From DAOLCO01 sp964612555 (GTDB lineage Bacteria; Bdellovibrionota_C; UBA2361; SZUA-149; DAOLCO01), in contig CAZTBW010000001.1 in the NCBI GenBank assembly GCA_964612555.1, forward strand, positions 186,001 to 250,000: DNA of 64,000 bases. The letters run 5' to 3'. The notes below the pieces were generated by a model that worked only from the letters and a program-made list of their open reading frames with translations, was not told where the DNA came from and ran no database searches. The position numbers and the translations under genes were made by a program. Shown piece by piece: positions 16,127-25,564 of the stretch; the first letter of the stretch is position 1; each line of letters starts with the position of its first letter.

Positions 16127-16987
16127 ATGTTGACGATATCCCCCGAGTTTAAAAACATATTCTCCACCGATTCTATCTCCAGGTTGATCTGGATAACGGG
16201 GAAAGTGGCTATTTTCTTTGCCGTAGGTATGTCCATAAGCGCAAGGCAAAAGCTGGATGAGTATAACATGGTCAGCTCCCCTGATGTTAATTTCATCCTC
16301 AACGCTTCTGAGAACAAAAAAAATAATGAAATTACTCAATCGCATATCAGTGATATTGTCAGAAGAGATATTTTCAGCAGTCGTAAAGAAGAGGTAAAGG
16401 AAGCCCCGCAAAAAGAAAAGAAAAAATCCGCACTCGGCTTCAGACTTGTTGGCACCTCAATTACCAATGGCAAGACTCCTTTTGCCATAATTGAAAATAA
16501 TAAAAAAAAGCAGGATGTGTTTGAGCAAAGTGAGAAAATTTTTGAGAAAGCCATTTTAAAAGAAATTCATTCCGAACACGTAGTTCTTGACAGAGATGGG
16601 GAACTGGAAGTTCTTGAAGTTGAAGGAGGAACCCGTGACCCATCGGAATCAAATATTCGCTCAAGTGGAACAGAATTTGTCGTTCCTGAGGATGAAGTAA
16701 ACGATGCTCTCAATAATCTTCCAAAGCTGCTTTCTGAAGCCCGCGCGGTTCCCTATTTTCGTAATGGTGAAAGCGTTGGTATGAGATTATATGCCATAAA
16801 ATCCGGTAGCCTTTACGAGAAACTGGGTCTTAAAAACAGTGATGTAATTAAAGAAATTAATAACAAACAGGTCAATGACCCTTCAAAAGCATTGAAATTG
16901 TTTGAAGACCTTAAATCTGAACGCTCAATCAGCGTCTCAGTTGAAAGAGATGGACAGGATGTTCAGCTTCAGTATCAGATTCGCTAA
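16127..16987 (+). CDS. gspC: Type II secretion protein GspC
   Basis: 286 residues. One N-terminal membrane segment (LIWITGKVAIFFAVGMSI), a central homology-region domain (ALGFRLVGTSITNGKTPFAI, then IIEN) and a C-terminal PDZ domain (GMRLYAIKSGSLYEKLGLKN, SDVIKEINNKQV). This is the standard GspC architecture. It links the inner-membrane platform to the secretin through the HR domain, which binds the GspD N0 domain. It is the first gene of the T2SS run and precedes gspD by 112 bp. Confidence 0.88.
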   Translation: MLTISPEFKNIFSTDSISRLIWITGKVAIFFAVGMSISARQKLDEYNMVSSPDVNFILNASENKKNNEITQSHISDIVRRDIFSSRKEEVKEAPQKEKKKSALGFRLVGTSITNGKTPFAIIENNKKKQDVFEQSEKIFEKAILKEIHSEHVVLDRDGELEVLEVEGGTRDPSESNIRSSGTEFVVPEDEVNDALNNLPKLLSEARAVPYFRNGESVGMRLYAIKSGSLYEKLGLKNSDVIKEINNKQVNDPSKALKLFEDLKSERSISVSVERDGQDVQLQYQIR

Positions 16988-17099
16988 AAAATACTAAATT
17001 TATCTCCTTAATATCTGAAGATTTCCCCTTTTTATAAGCATGTATAAGTAGTAGAATTTTCCTTACCTATGAAATTATATAAGCCTCTAATTTGATTGT

Positions 17100-20000
17100 A
17101 TGTTTAAAAATAAAAGTCTTGCTGTTACATTACTCCTTTCCTCTCTTCCTGTTCTGGCGTTCCTTCTCCTTCCTGCTCAGTCAGACCCATTAAGTGCATA
17201 CAAATCCGGCTCATCTCTCCTTTCTAACAAATTTGGTGAAGAACTACTTACTGATGAGGCAAGAAGATACAGAAAAGAACCTGTACCACTTGAAATCGCA
17301 GAAGAAATGGATGTCGAGTTTGAACCATCAAGCTCCACTCACTTAGCCAAAAACACTCATCTTGAAAAGACAACACAAGGTGCTCTCCCACAAGAGTCAG
17401 CAGAACAATCAGATGATTCAGATTCTCCCGCAAAAAAAAGCAATCTGGATGAGCTCACTACCGTACTTAATGTTAATGACGCCGACATTGAAGCTCTCAT
17501 AAAAACATTCAGTAAACTCACCGGTAGAAATTATATTGTTGATAGCTCGGTTAAAGGGAAAATCACTATCCACTTACCTACCCCCATCTCGCTCTCTGAG
17601 GCTTTAAAGGTATTTGACTCGGTTCTTCTCCTGAGAGGCTTTGCAACGGTACCGGTATCAGAAAATATCTGGAAAGTGATATCCGCCAAGGAAGCAAAAC
17701 AGACAACCATTCCTCTGATTGGTTCCATAGATACTACTGATGAAAGTCTGGTAACTGAAATTATCAAAACTACTCATCTGAGTGCTGATGAGATTCAAAA
17801 ACTGGTATCCCAATTCATATCAAAGGATGGCTACTCCCAGTCTGTCAGCGGTACCAACCTGATCATTCTTGTGGACTCCTCTTCTAACATCAAACGAATA
17901 AAAAATCTTATGTCCGAAATCGACATTGCTCCGGTAGATCAGGACATTACCATTATACCGATTGAGCACGCCCTCGCCGATGACCTCGCTGAGAAAATAA
18001 ATAAAATCATCGGTGGTGGTGAGAATGAGAAAAAAGAAGTTCCCAATGAACTAAATATTGCCTCTCTAGCGCTAAGAAACAGAATTGCCCAAAGAGCGGG
18101 CATGACAACTCAAACAAACCAGCCTGAACAAAGCTCCTCAGCCGTTCGCTCAAATCCAATAAAAATCATACCCGATGAGAGAACAAACTCACTGATTGTC
18201 GTGGCTGATGAATTTACCACCCTGAAGATCAAGGCACTGGTTGAACAACTTGACAGTGAGCTTGACAAGTCTTCCGGACGATTCTGGGTGTACCGACTGG
18301 AACATGCAGATGCTCAGGAGCTGGCAATGGTGCTTAGTAACCTGATTTCAGGTGGTGGAGCCATGGGTGGAATGGGAGGAGAGACAAGAGGAAGTTCCAT
18401 GAGCAGGAACTCTTCCCTGGGAAATCAGTCAGGAGGTGGTGTTGGAGGCTTCGGGGGAGGAATGGGTGCCGGGGGGTTTGGTGGTGGCATGGGGGCTTCG
18501 GGAATGGGTTCCATGGGTGGAGGCTCTCGTTCAAGAGGAGGTGTTTCCCGACAAAGGAATCAGGGTGGAAACAATATGGGGGGCAGTATCGGAATTCCAG
18601 CGGGAGGTTCGATGAACTCCCCTATGATTCCCGGCGCATCAAACAGCACCAGAGTCACATTTCAGGATGAAATATCCATTGCCGCAGATTTTTCAACAAA
18701 TTCTCTTGTGATTAACGCCGATAAAGCTGATTACGAGAAGCTGCTTCAGGTCATAAAAGTACTGGATGTAAAAAGAAGGCAGGTACTTGTAGAAGCAACC
18801 ATTCTTGAGGTATCGCTTTCAGAAGATCAGGGGCTCGGGGTAGAGCTTCATGGCACTGCCGCTACGAACTCTTCGGGGATATTCGGGCAGACTAACTATG
18901 GTGGTCTTACAAATCTTCTTACTAACCCTGCGGCACTGTCCGATCTCACCATTGCCGCAGCAAGTGCAGGTACCCTGACGCTGCCCGGTGGAATCGTCAT
19001 TCCTTCACAATCTGCACTGATAACAGCCGTAAGCTCTAATTCAAATGTAAACGTACTGAGTGCGCCAACCATACTCTCAACCGATAATCAGGAAGCTGAA
19101 ATAATTGTGGGCGAAAACGTCCCCTTTGTAACCAGCACCGGGGTGAATCAGATTAATCTGGGAAATACTTTTAATCAGATTCAGAGACAGGACGTTGGTA
19201 TAACTCTCAGGATAACTCCTCAAATCGGTTCCGGTGATTTCCTCTCTCTCCAGATTTTTGTAGAGATTTCAAACGTGGTACCCGGTACAAGAAATGACCC
19301 TAATGGTCCTACCACTACGATTAGAACCAGTGATACCGTGGTTGCGGTAAAAAACAGGCAGATGATTGTTACCGGTGGGCTCATTCAGGACAGCGTAACG
19401 GAATCTACCAGAGGAGTCCCCTTTCTTCAGGATATACCGGTGATGGGTGCCTTGTTTAAAAGACAGGATGAGATAAAAAGAAGAACGAATCTATTGATCT
19501 TCCTTACCCCTCAAATTATCCAGGACCAGTTTGATGCTCGTGAGCATACTAAAATCAAATCTGATAAGATGTCCTCTGAAATCGACCTGAAAGGTAGAGA
19601 GCCTTCAAGAAAAGATGTTTTTGAGAACCCTGCAATTGATGACGTATTTGATTCACCGGAAGAAGAGAAATATCTTGAAAACAGACCTATTCGTCCGGCG
19701 CAATCTACTTCAGACTCTCATGTGATAAATACTGGCAATTCATACTCATTCAAGGTAATGAGACAGGATACTCCTGAGCCAAAACTACCTGACACGTCTC
19801 ACTTGTTTGTAGTTTTAAAATCCACACAAAAGGCAAGCGGTTCTGACCTTATTATGGGAAGTGACGGTACTTTTGGATTGATAATTCCACGAACTGCTCA
19901 CTCTAAAACTGGGTACTCTAGAGCTGGGCACTCCGGAAATTTGTTTTCAACCGGTTCCCAATATTCGAGGGAAGGAGATCAGTTTGTTTGTATTGGGGTA

Positions 20001-20117
20001 TATGACGCTCAGGAAGAGGCGCACCGTGTTCACTCCAACTCCATTATCTGGAATCAGATAGACGAAGAAGAAATGGCTTCTTTAGAGAAAAACGGCTGGG
20101 TATTTTATGACCGATAG
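17100..20117 (+). CDS. gspD: Type II secretion outer-membrane secretin GspD, with Gly/Met-rich insert and long C-terminal tail
   Basis: 1005 residues, well above the usual ~650-750. After a signal peptide and acidic linker, N0/N1 domains begin near LNVNDADIEALIKTFSKLTG. Further N domains follow (IPIEHALADDLAEKINKIIG; IKIIPDERTNSLIVVAD). At about residues 417-513 there is a Gly/Met/Ser-rich insertion. The secretin core is clear (QVLVEATILEVSLSEDQGLG; VPFVTSTGVNQI; GVPFLQDIPVMGALFK; RTNLLIFLTPQII). About 200 residues follow the core; part may be an S-domain but most is unrecognised. It forms the outer-membrane channel. It overlaps gspE by 11 bp. Confidence 0.93.
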   Translation: MFKNKSLAVTLLLSSLPVLAFLLLPAQSDPLSAYKSGSSLLSNKFGEELLTDEARRYRKEPVPLEIAEEMDVEFEPSSSTHLAKNTHLEKTTQGALPQESAEQSDDSDSPAKKSNLDELTTVLNVNDADIEALIKTFSKLTGRNYIVDSSVKGKITIHLPTPISLSEALKVFDSVLLLRGFATVPVSENIWKVISAKEAKQTTIPLIGSIDTTDESLVTEIIKTTHLSADEIQKLVSQFISKDGYSQSVSGTNLIILVDSSSNIKRIKNLMSEIDIAPVDQDITIIPIEHALADDLAEKINKIIGGGENEKKEVPNELNIASLALRNRIAQRAGMTTQTNQPEQSSSAVRSNPIKIIPDERTNSLIVVADEFTTLKIKALVEQLDSELDKSSGRFWVYRLEHADAQELAMVLSNLISGGGAMGGMGGETRGSSMSRNSSLGNQSGGGVGGFGGGMGAGGFGGGMGASGMGSMGGGSRSRGGVSRQRNQGGNNMGGSIGIPAGGSMNSPMIPGASNSTRVTFQDEISIAADFSTNSLVINADKADYEKLLQVIKVLDVKRRQVLVEATILEVSLSEDQGLGVELHGTAATNSSGIFGQTNYGGLTNLLTNPAALSDLTIAAASAGTLTLPGGIVIPSQSALITAVSSNSNVNVLSAPTILSTDNQEAEIIVGENVPFVTSTGVNQINLGNTFNQIQRQDVGITLRITPQIGSGDFLSLQIFVEISNVVPGTRNDPNGPTTTIRTSDTVVAVKNRQMIVTGGLIQDSVTESTRGVPFLQDIPVMGALFKRQDEIKRRTNLLIFLTPQIIQDQFDAREHTKIKSDKMSSEIDLKGREPSRKDVFENPAIDDVFDSPEEEKYLENRPIRPAQSTSDSHVINTGNSYSFKVMRQDTPEPKLPDTSHLFVVLKSTQKASGSDLIMGSDGTFGLIIPRTAHSKTGYSRAGHSGNLFSTGSQYSREGDQFVCIGVYDAQEEAHRVHSNSIIWNQIDEEEMASLEKNGWVFYDR

Positions 20118-21696
20118 TGTCCTCGCTTCTATCAATCAGGATCCCCCTCCGCCTTTACCAACAGACAGACCCCCACTTGCAATAAAAAAGGGGGAGTTTT
20201 CCAGAATCATAGGAAGCTGGGCAAAAACCCATTCGGCAATTCCGGTCTGTATTGAAAATGACACACTGATAGTTGCAGCGTCCAAACCGGTGCAACCTGA
20301 AGCCCTTCGTATCCTTGAATGCTGCTACGAACTTCCCGTGATTCCCGTTCTTACTTCCGAGACTGAAGTGAACAGGATACTGAATGCGTTTCGATCATCC
20401 CTGATGTCTGACAGATCATATGCGCTTGATGAAAAAAATAAGGAAGATGGTACCTCAGAAGAAAATCTGCTCTCACCTCTGAAGATCGATGTCACTGACG
20501 CTGAGGATGAAGATGCTCCGATAATCAGGTATGTTAATGCTCTAATCTTTCGTGCTGCAAGTCAGAGAGCTTCCGATATTCATATTGAACCCTTTGAAAA
20601 AGAACTCAAGGTACGCTTTCGGATAGATGGAGTACTTCAGGATGTTGCTGCTGAAGACAAATATTTTCAGTCTGCCATATCTTCACGAATCAAGGTCATG
20701 GCTAATCTTAACATTGCTGAAAAGCGATTACCTCAGGATGGAAGAATTGGATTAAGAATTGCGGGGCAGGACGTGGATATTCGTGTTTCAACCGTCCCCA
20801 CCCGTTATGGAGAAAGGATAGTTCTCCGACTTCTTGATAAATCAAAAGGGGTGCTCGATCTGACCCACATTGGCTTTGATCAGGAGCGCTTGTCTGCTAT
20901 CAGAAAGCTCATCAAGAAAAGTTATGGGATTTTTCTGGTAACAGGTCCTACCGGTTCCGGTAAAACGACTACCCTCTATGCCTGTCTTTCAGAAATCCAC
21001 TCCGTGGACAAGAACATTCTCACGATTGAAGACCCGATCGAGTATGAAGTTGAAGGGGTTGGTCAGATGCAGGTTAATCCTAAAATTGATTTTACCTTTG
21101 CCAGTGGCTTACGTTCTATTCTGAGACAAGACCCTGATGTTATCATGGTCGGTGAGATCAGAGACCTTGAAACAGTTGAAATTGCCATTCAGGCATCTCT
21201 TACCGGGCACCTGGTATTTTCCACCCTCCACACGAATGACGCCCCCGGTGCAATCACCAGACTTCTGGATATGGGAGTAGAGCCGTTTCTTATCTCTTCC
21301 AGTTTATTGGGAATACTTGCGCAGCGTCTTGTGAGAAGACTATGCCCTGAATGTAAGATTGCGACTACCTTGTCTGCAAATGATTTTCAGGAATTACAAT
21401 TACCTCTCGATAAAGCAGATACCCTTATTAACTCCGCTACCATATACAAGCCATGCCCCGGTGGCTGTACTTTTTGTCAGGGGACTTCTTATTCAGGAAG
21501 AAGCGCCATACATGAACTCTTGCTTATCGATGATAAAGTAAAACCGCTTGTGATGAATCGTGCAAATGCGGGAACCATAAGACAGGCTGCAATGGGGCAT
21601 CATAGCTTGAGAACTGACGGTGCCGTAAAAGTTCTTTCCGGGATAACTTCTGTAGAAGAGGTCTTGCGGGTTACTCAGGAGGAGATCACTGAATAA
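20107..21696 (+). CDS. gspE: Type II secretion ATPase GspE
   Basis: 529 residues. Walker A GPTGSGKTTTL, Asp box and Walker B (LRSILRQDPDVIMVGEIRD), the His box (ASLTGHLVFSTLHTNDAPGA) and a C-terminal tetracysteine zinc module (CPEC, then CPGGCTFC). The N-terminal part is the GspE/PilB N1-like domain that contacts GspL. It powers pseudopilus assembly from the cytoplasmic face. It overlaps gspD and its stop/start abut gspF (1 bp shared). Confidence 0.97.
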   Translation: MTDSVLASINQDPPPPLPTDRPPLAIKKGEFSRIIGSWAKTHSAIPVCIENDTLIVAASKPVQPEALRILECCYELPVIPVLTSETEVNRILNAFRSSLMSDRSYALDEKNKEDGTSEENLLSPLKIDVTDAEDEDAPIIRYVNALIFRAASQRASDIHIEPFEKELKVRFRIDGVLQDVAAEDKYFQSAISSRIKVMANLNIAEKRLPQDGRIGLRIAGQDVDIRVSTVPTRYGERIVLRLLDKSKGVLDLTHIGFDQERLSAIRKLIKKSYGIFLVTGPTGSGKTTTLYACLSEIHSVDKNILTIEDPIEYEVEGVGQMQVNPKIDFTFASGLRSILRQDPDVIMVGEIRDLETVEIAIQASLTGHLVFSTLHTNDAPGAITRLLDMGVEPFLISSSLLGILAQRLVRRLCPECKIATTLSANDFQELQLPLDKADTLINSATIYKPCPGGCTFCQGTSYSGRSAIHELLLIDDKVKPLVMNRANAGTIRQAAMGHHSLRTDGAVKVLSGITSVEEVLRVTQEEITE

Positions 21697-22913
21697 TGCC
21701 TGCTTACTCCTATAAAGGGCTTACTGATTCAGGAAAAGATGTAAAAGGTGAAATTCACGCTGAAACCGCAAGAAGTGCTCGTGAAAAACTAAGATCCCAG
21801 GGGGTCTTTCCAAGCAGTCTTGAAGAAGTGAGTAAAATAAAAAAATCACAGGACATAAAACGAAGCTTCCAAAGGGAAAAAGCTTCAACCATGCAGCTTG
21901 CAGTGCTCACCCGACAACTTGCCACCCTGCTTGGCTCCGGGATGCCCCTGGTTGATGCACTGCGTGCTCTGGCTGAACAACTTGACGTTCCCGTACTGAA
22001 ACAAACCATTACATCGGTACGTGAAAAAGTTACGGAAGGAAGTTCTCTTCATCTTGCTCTTGAAGCCTATCCAAAAGTATTCCCGAAAATTTATGTTAAA
22101 ATGATAAAAAGCGGAGAAGCCAGTGGTACTCTCGATATCGTTCTTGAGCGATTGTCCGAGATGCTGGAAAACCAGGCAATACTTCAACGAAAAATCATTT
22201 CCGCAATTACTTATCCGGTGCTGATGCTCTTCCTATGTTTTGTAGTGATTGGACTTCTTCTGGGATTTGTGGTTCCCGAAATCAGTAAAATTTTTGCTGA
22301 TAAAGGAGAGGCGCTTCCATTTTCGACTCAGGTGGTGGTGGATGCAAGTAATCTCCTGCGCTCCTACTGGTATCTGCTGCTTCTTTTTATAGTGGCGATT
22401 TCTGTGGGGTTTAAAAAATATATACAAACAAAAAAGGGGAAATACAGATTCGACAAGTGGCTCGTGAGTGCACCTCTGCTTGGTCCTCTTACCCTCAAAC
22501 TTGCAACTGCTCGTCTTGCAACCAATCTGGGAACCATGCTTAAAAGCGGAATCGAATTATTAACCGCCCTTTCCATCTCCAAGGATATTTTAAATAATTC
22601 CTATCTTGAGGAGTCTATAGTTGAGGCTGCCGATGGTGTAGAACAGGGAAAATCACTTTCTCTGCTCCTTTCCCAGTCTAATCGTTTTCCGAAAATGCTC
22701 ATTCACCTTACTGCGGTGGGAGAACAGACGGGAGAGCTTGATTCCATGCTTCTTCGGGTAGGAAAATCATTTGAAATGGAGGTTGAATCATTTATTTCTG
22801 CTTTAACCTCTATTATAGAACCTGTATTAATAGTTTTTCTTGCGGTGATAGTTGGTGGTATACTCATGGCGGTAATGTCACCAATGCTGGAAATAACGTC
22901 CATTACAGGGTAG
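21696..22913 (+). CDS. gspF: Type II secretion inner-membrane platform protein GspF
   Basis: 405 residues. It has two T2SSF repeats: LAVLTRQLATLLGSGMPLVD and LATARLATNLGTMLKSGIEL, each followed by the conserved GEASGTLD / GEQTGELD motif. Three membrane segments are visible (around residues 170-195, 220-240 and 375-395). It is the platform protein of the secretion motor, in the same reading block as gspE and gspG. Confidence 0.96.
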   Translation: MPAYSYKGLTDSGKDVKGEIHAETARSAREKLRSQGVFPSSLEEVSKIKKSQDIKRSFQREKASTMQLAVLTRQLATLLGSGMPLVDALRALAEQLDVPVLKQTITSVREKVTEGSSLHLALEAYPKVFPKIYVKMIKSGEASGTLDIVLERLSEMLENQAILQRKIISAITYPVLMLFLCFVVIGLLLGFVVPEISKIFADKGEALPFSTQVVVDASNLLRSYWYLLLLFIVAISVGFKKYIQTKKGKYRFDKWLVSAPLLGPLTLKLATARLATNLGTMLKSGIELLTALSISKDILNNSYLEESIVEAADGVEQGKSLSLLLSQSNRFPKMLIHLTAVGEQTGELDSMLLRVGKSFEMEVESFISALTSIIEPVLIVFLAVIVGGILMAVMSPMLEITSITG

Positions 22914-22979
22914 GCTTCGTAACATAAATAAAAAAGCAAACAAAAAAGCATTATATAAGTAAGGTTTAGGTAAACTACA

Positions 22980-23444
22980 ATGAACAGACAAAACAGATTA
23001 AATTTTAAGACTACCACTGCAGAAAATGCCATTACAAAAGATGAGAGGGGTTTGACCCTGGTAGAACTTCTTGTTGTGGTGGTACTTTTAGGGCTTATAT
23101 TTACAGTTATTGGAAGTAATGTATTCAGTAAGGGTGAAGCTGCAAAAGCTGAATTAAACAGAACCAGGATGGAAAGTATCAAACAGGAGATCTCCAGATT
23201 CAGGCTCACCTTTAACACTTATCCAAGATCACTGGATGAGCTTGTAAAACCATCACCTCAGATGCAGCAGTCCGGCAGATTGTTCAGCCCGATTATTAAA
23301 GGAGACGAGCTTCTTGATATGTGGGGCAATAAATATACTTATCGTCTGGAAAATGACGGGAGAAGTTATTCACTGACTTCACTTGGTTCAGATGGGATGC
23401 CCGGTGGAGAGGGTCATGCACAGGACTTAACACTTCGACCTTAA
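22980..23444 (+). CDS. gspG: Major pseudopilin GspG
   Basis: 154 residues. Type IV prepilin-like leader ending in DERG, then LTLVELLVVVVLLGL with Glu at +5. The C-terminal calcium-site region of major pseudopilins follows (PIIKGDELLDMWGNKYTYRL, LTSLGSDGMPGGEG). It is the main subunit of the pseudopilus. The leader before the cleavage site is unusually long (~25 residues). It lies between gspF and gspH, 6 bp upstream of the latter. Confidence 0.94.
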   Translation: MNRQNRLNFKTTTAENAITKDERGLTLVELLVVVVLLGLIFTVIGSNVFSKGEAAKAELNRTRMESIKQEISRFRLTFNTYPRSLDELVKPSPQMQQSGRLFSPIIKGDELLDMWGNKYTYRLENDGRSYSLTSLGSDGMPGGEGHAQDLTLRP

Positions 23445-23450
23445 TAGCTT

Positions 23451-24155
23451 GTGTATACAAATGATACTTACGAGAAGGGCTACACGCTTATTGAACTTAT
23501 TGCGGTAGTAGTTCTTCTTGCGATCCTCTCTTCCTTTTTTGTCTCCAGATTTACCTTTACCTCCTCCTGGTCTGTTGATTCATCCTTACGGGAACTGAGA
23601 AACCGGATAGAGTTTGTTGTTCAGGACTCTGTCAGCAGACAAGTCAGTTATCAGATTGAATTTAATCTTGAGGAAAACTCATATCAGGTATGGGAGATAA
23701 AACCTGTGGAAGCCGGGGATATTCAACAGGTGGACACACTGGCTGGCTTACGCTCAAAAAAAGAACGGGAGCGAAGAGCCAAAAGAGAGGAGTTGCAGGC
23801 GTCCTTTTCCATGGAACAGGAATATATCAAGTCAGCACTACAGGAGGGAAGACCCCTCGATGAGCTTCTCTACAGAAGGGTGTTTGACGACCCTTTTGGT
23901 GCTCAGAGAAGGATACCTTCTCTGGAATACCCAAGTATCTCGGAAAAAACTTATCTTCCACCTGAAGTGACAATTACAGAAGTTCTTATTAACAAGCTGC
24001 CGGCACCTGTGCTGTATTCTCAAAACTCCCCTGTCATATTTATCAACTCTGCACTTAATCAAATGCACCTCCAGATTTTCTTGTCCACAGATAAGGGAGA
24101 GGCGCTCATTGAATCCGATCCTTTTAATAACTCAATCTCTATATCATATCGCTGA
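23451..24155 (+). CDS. gspH: Minor pseudopilin GspH
   Basis: 234 residues from a GTG start, longer than typical GspH (~170). The prepilin motif is EKG then YTLIELIAVVVLLAI, with Glu at +5. The middle is a charged, Arg/Glu-rich helix (RSKKERERRAKREELQASF) not typical of the family. The C-terminal part looks like a beta-rich GspH head. Assignment as GspH rests on gene order and the pilin motif. Its last base is the first base of gspI. Confidence 0.75.
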   Translation: MYTNDTYEKGYTLIELIAVVVLLAILSSFFVSRFTFTSSWSVDSSLRELRNRIEFVVQDSVSRQVSYQIEFNLEENSYQVWEIKPVEAGDIQQVDTLAGLRSKKERERRAKREELQASFSMEQEYIKSALQEGRPLDELLYRRVFDDPFGAQRRIPSLEYPSISEKTYLPPEVTITEVLINKLPAPVLYSQNSPVIFINSALNQMHLQIFLSTDKGEALIESDPFNNSISISYR

Positions 24156-24706
24156 TGCAGCCCTCTAAAAAAACACCAGCTAAAAGCAGCCCTCAAAAAG
24201 GTTTTACTCTTATTGAGATTGCTGTTGCCATTGCGATTCTGGGTGTGGGGCTGGCAACTCTTATGGGGACGACTGTTCGTCTTATGGATTCGACCTATCA
24301 GGAAATTAATCGGGGAAAAGCGAGTATCTATGCCACCTATATTCTGGAAGTTGCACTGGCAAAAGAACAGCAGGCATCTCGTGGGATGGGGACACAGTTT
24401 GGAAATCCCCAGGGAGGCGTTTCAGCCACTGAGATGGGACAACAACAGATGGGCAGCCAATCAGGCAATCTTTTCCAGCATCTGTCTCAGTTGGGGTATT
24501 TTGACAATATTCCTTCTGAAGAAGGATTTATCAGGAACTGGACGTTTGAATTTATTCGTCAGCCACTTGATATCCCTCTTATACCCATCCCTCCCCAGCA
24601 TATTATCCTGACAGTACGATGGGGCTTGGAGCCTTATGAATCATACACACTTGAAACCATACGCCCTCCGGTGCAGACAGAAGAGAGTGGAGGAACTCCA
24701 CAGTGA
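24155..24706 (+). CDS. gspI: Minor pseudopilin GspI
   Basis: 183 residues. Leader ending QKG, then FTLIEIAVAIAILGVGLATL, the pattern characteristic of GspI. The head domain has IEIA-type early residues and a Gln/Gly/Met-rich loop in the middle. GspI nucleates the minor pseudopilin tip complex with GspJ and GspK. It overlaps gspJ by 4 bp. Confidence 0.85.
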   Translation: MQPSKKTPAKSSPQKGFTLIEIAVAIAILGVGLATLMGTTVRLMDSTYQEINRGKASIYATYILEVALAKEQQASRGMGTQFGNPQGGVSATEMGQQQMGSQSGNLFQHLSQLGYFDNIPSEEGFIRNWTFEFIRQPLDIPLIPIPPQHIILTVRWGLEPYESYTLETIRPPVQTEESGGTPQ

Positions 24707-25407
24707 TATATAAGGGCATATATAAAGGGATAAAGAAAGGGGAGTCCGGCTTTACTCTGATCGAACTCCTGATGGTGGCGTTTCTTCTCTCCATACTTGG
24801 AGTGTCGGTGCTTCAGGTTATTACCCAGATTCAGTCTGCTGCACAAGCTGCCGAAGACAAGCGTTTACTCCTCGAACAGAATTTCAGAGCATTCACCACT
24901 ATACGCTCCCAGTTAATGGCACCCGGTACATCCCCTCTTCCTCCATTACAGAGCAATCAGTCCTCTTCCCAGGCATTTGCAGGAAGAGCCTTTGGTATGA
25001 ACAGATCATTTGAGGTGATTGAGAATCCTCAGACAGGACTGATGCTTCGATTTGTCAGCAGAGCTTCGAGCCTGGCGAACCCTCTTAATCGTCTGCTCTA
25101 TGGAGAGGTTGAAGTGAGGCTGTTTATCGAGTCAAATCACCCTGAACGACCGCTTGTTATGGAATACTGGAACATGGTATCTGCCCCAGTCCCGGGGCAG
25201 ACTCCTGAACCGGTAAACAGAATTGTTCTCCTCAAGGATATAGAGCAGTTTTCATTAAGAAGTTATGCCTTTAACGGCTGGCAGGAAAACTGGGACAACC
25301 CCTATGCACCAAAACCAACACTGCTTGAGCTGACCATAATAAGATCAGTAGAAAACAGGACAAGTGAGGTCTTTAGAGCAGCTATTCCCCTCTATCAGTC
25401 TAATTAA
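24703..25407 (+). CDS. gspJ: Minor pseudopilin GspJ
   Basis: 234 residues from a GTG start that overlaps the gspI stop. Prepilin motif ESG then FTLIELLMVAFLLSILGVSV. The size and C-terminal head (ERPLVMEYWNM, VLLKDIEQFSLRSYAFNGW) fit GspJ. GspJ binds GspI and GspK at the pseudopilus tip, yet no gspK follows: the next gene, after 157 bp, is gspL. Confidence 0.83.
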   Translation: MIYKGIYKGIKKGESGFTLIELLMVAFLLSILGVSVLQVITQIQSAAQAAEDKRLLLEQNFRAFTTIRSQLMAPGTSPLPPLQSNQSSSQAFAGRAFGMNRSFEVIENPQTGLMLRFVSRASSLANPLNRLLYGEVEVRLFIESNHPERPLVMEYWNMVSAPVPGQTPEPVNRIVLLKDIEQFSLRSYAFNGWQENWDNPYAPKPTLLELTIIRSVENRTSEVFRAAIPLYQSN

Positions 25408-25436
25408 GTTGAGCCTCTTTATGTCCATTTCTATCC

Positions 25437-25464
25437 TTGTCACTGATAAGCCTCTCGGTATATT
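25437..25464 (+). promoter_or_regulatory. Candidate promoter for gspLMN
   Basis: TTGTCA (25437-25442), a 16-bp spacer and TATATT (25459-25464) lie in the gspJ-gspL gap where gspK would normally be. Good matches to sigma-70 elements suggest that gspLMN can be transcribed separately. Confidence 0.45.
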
Positions 25465-25564
25465 TTAGGGCAAAATGAATGTGAAATATTTTTTAGAAAC
25501 ATATTTTACTATTAATTTTATAAACATTCTATTCGAAACAAATTAAGACTTCATCTTCGGCATT

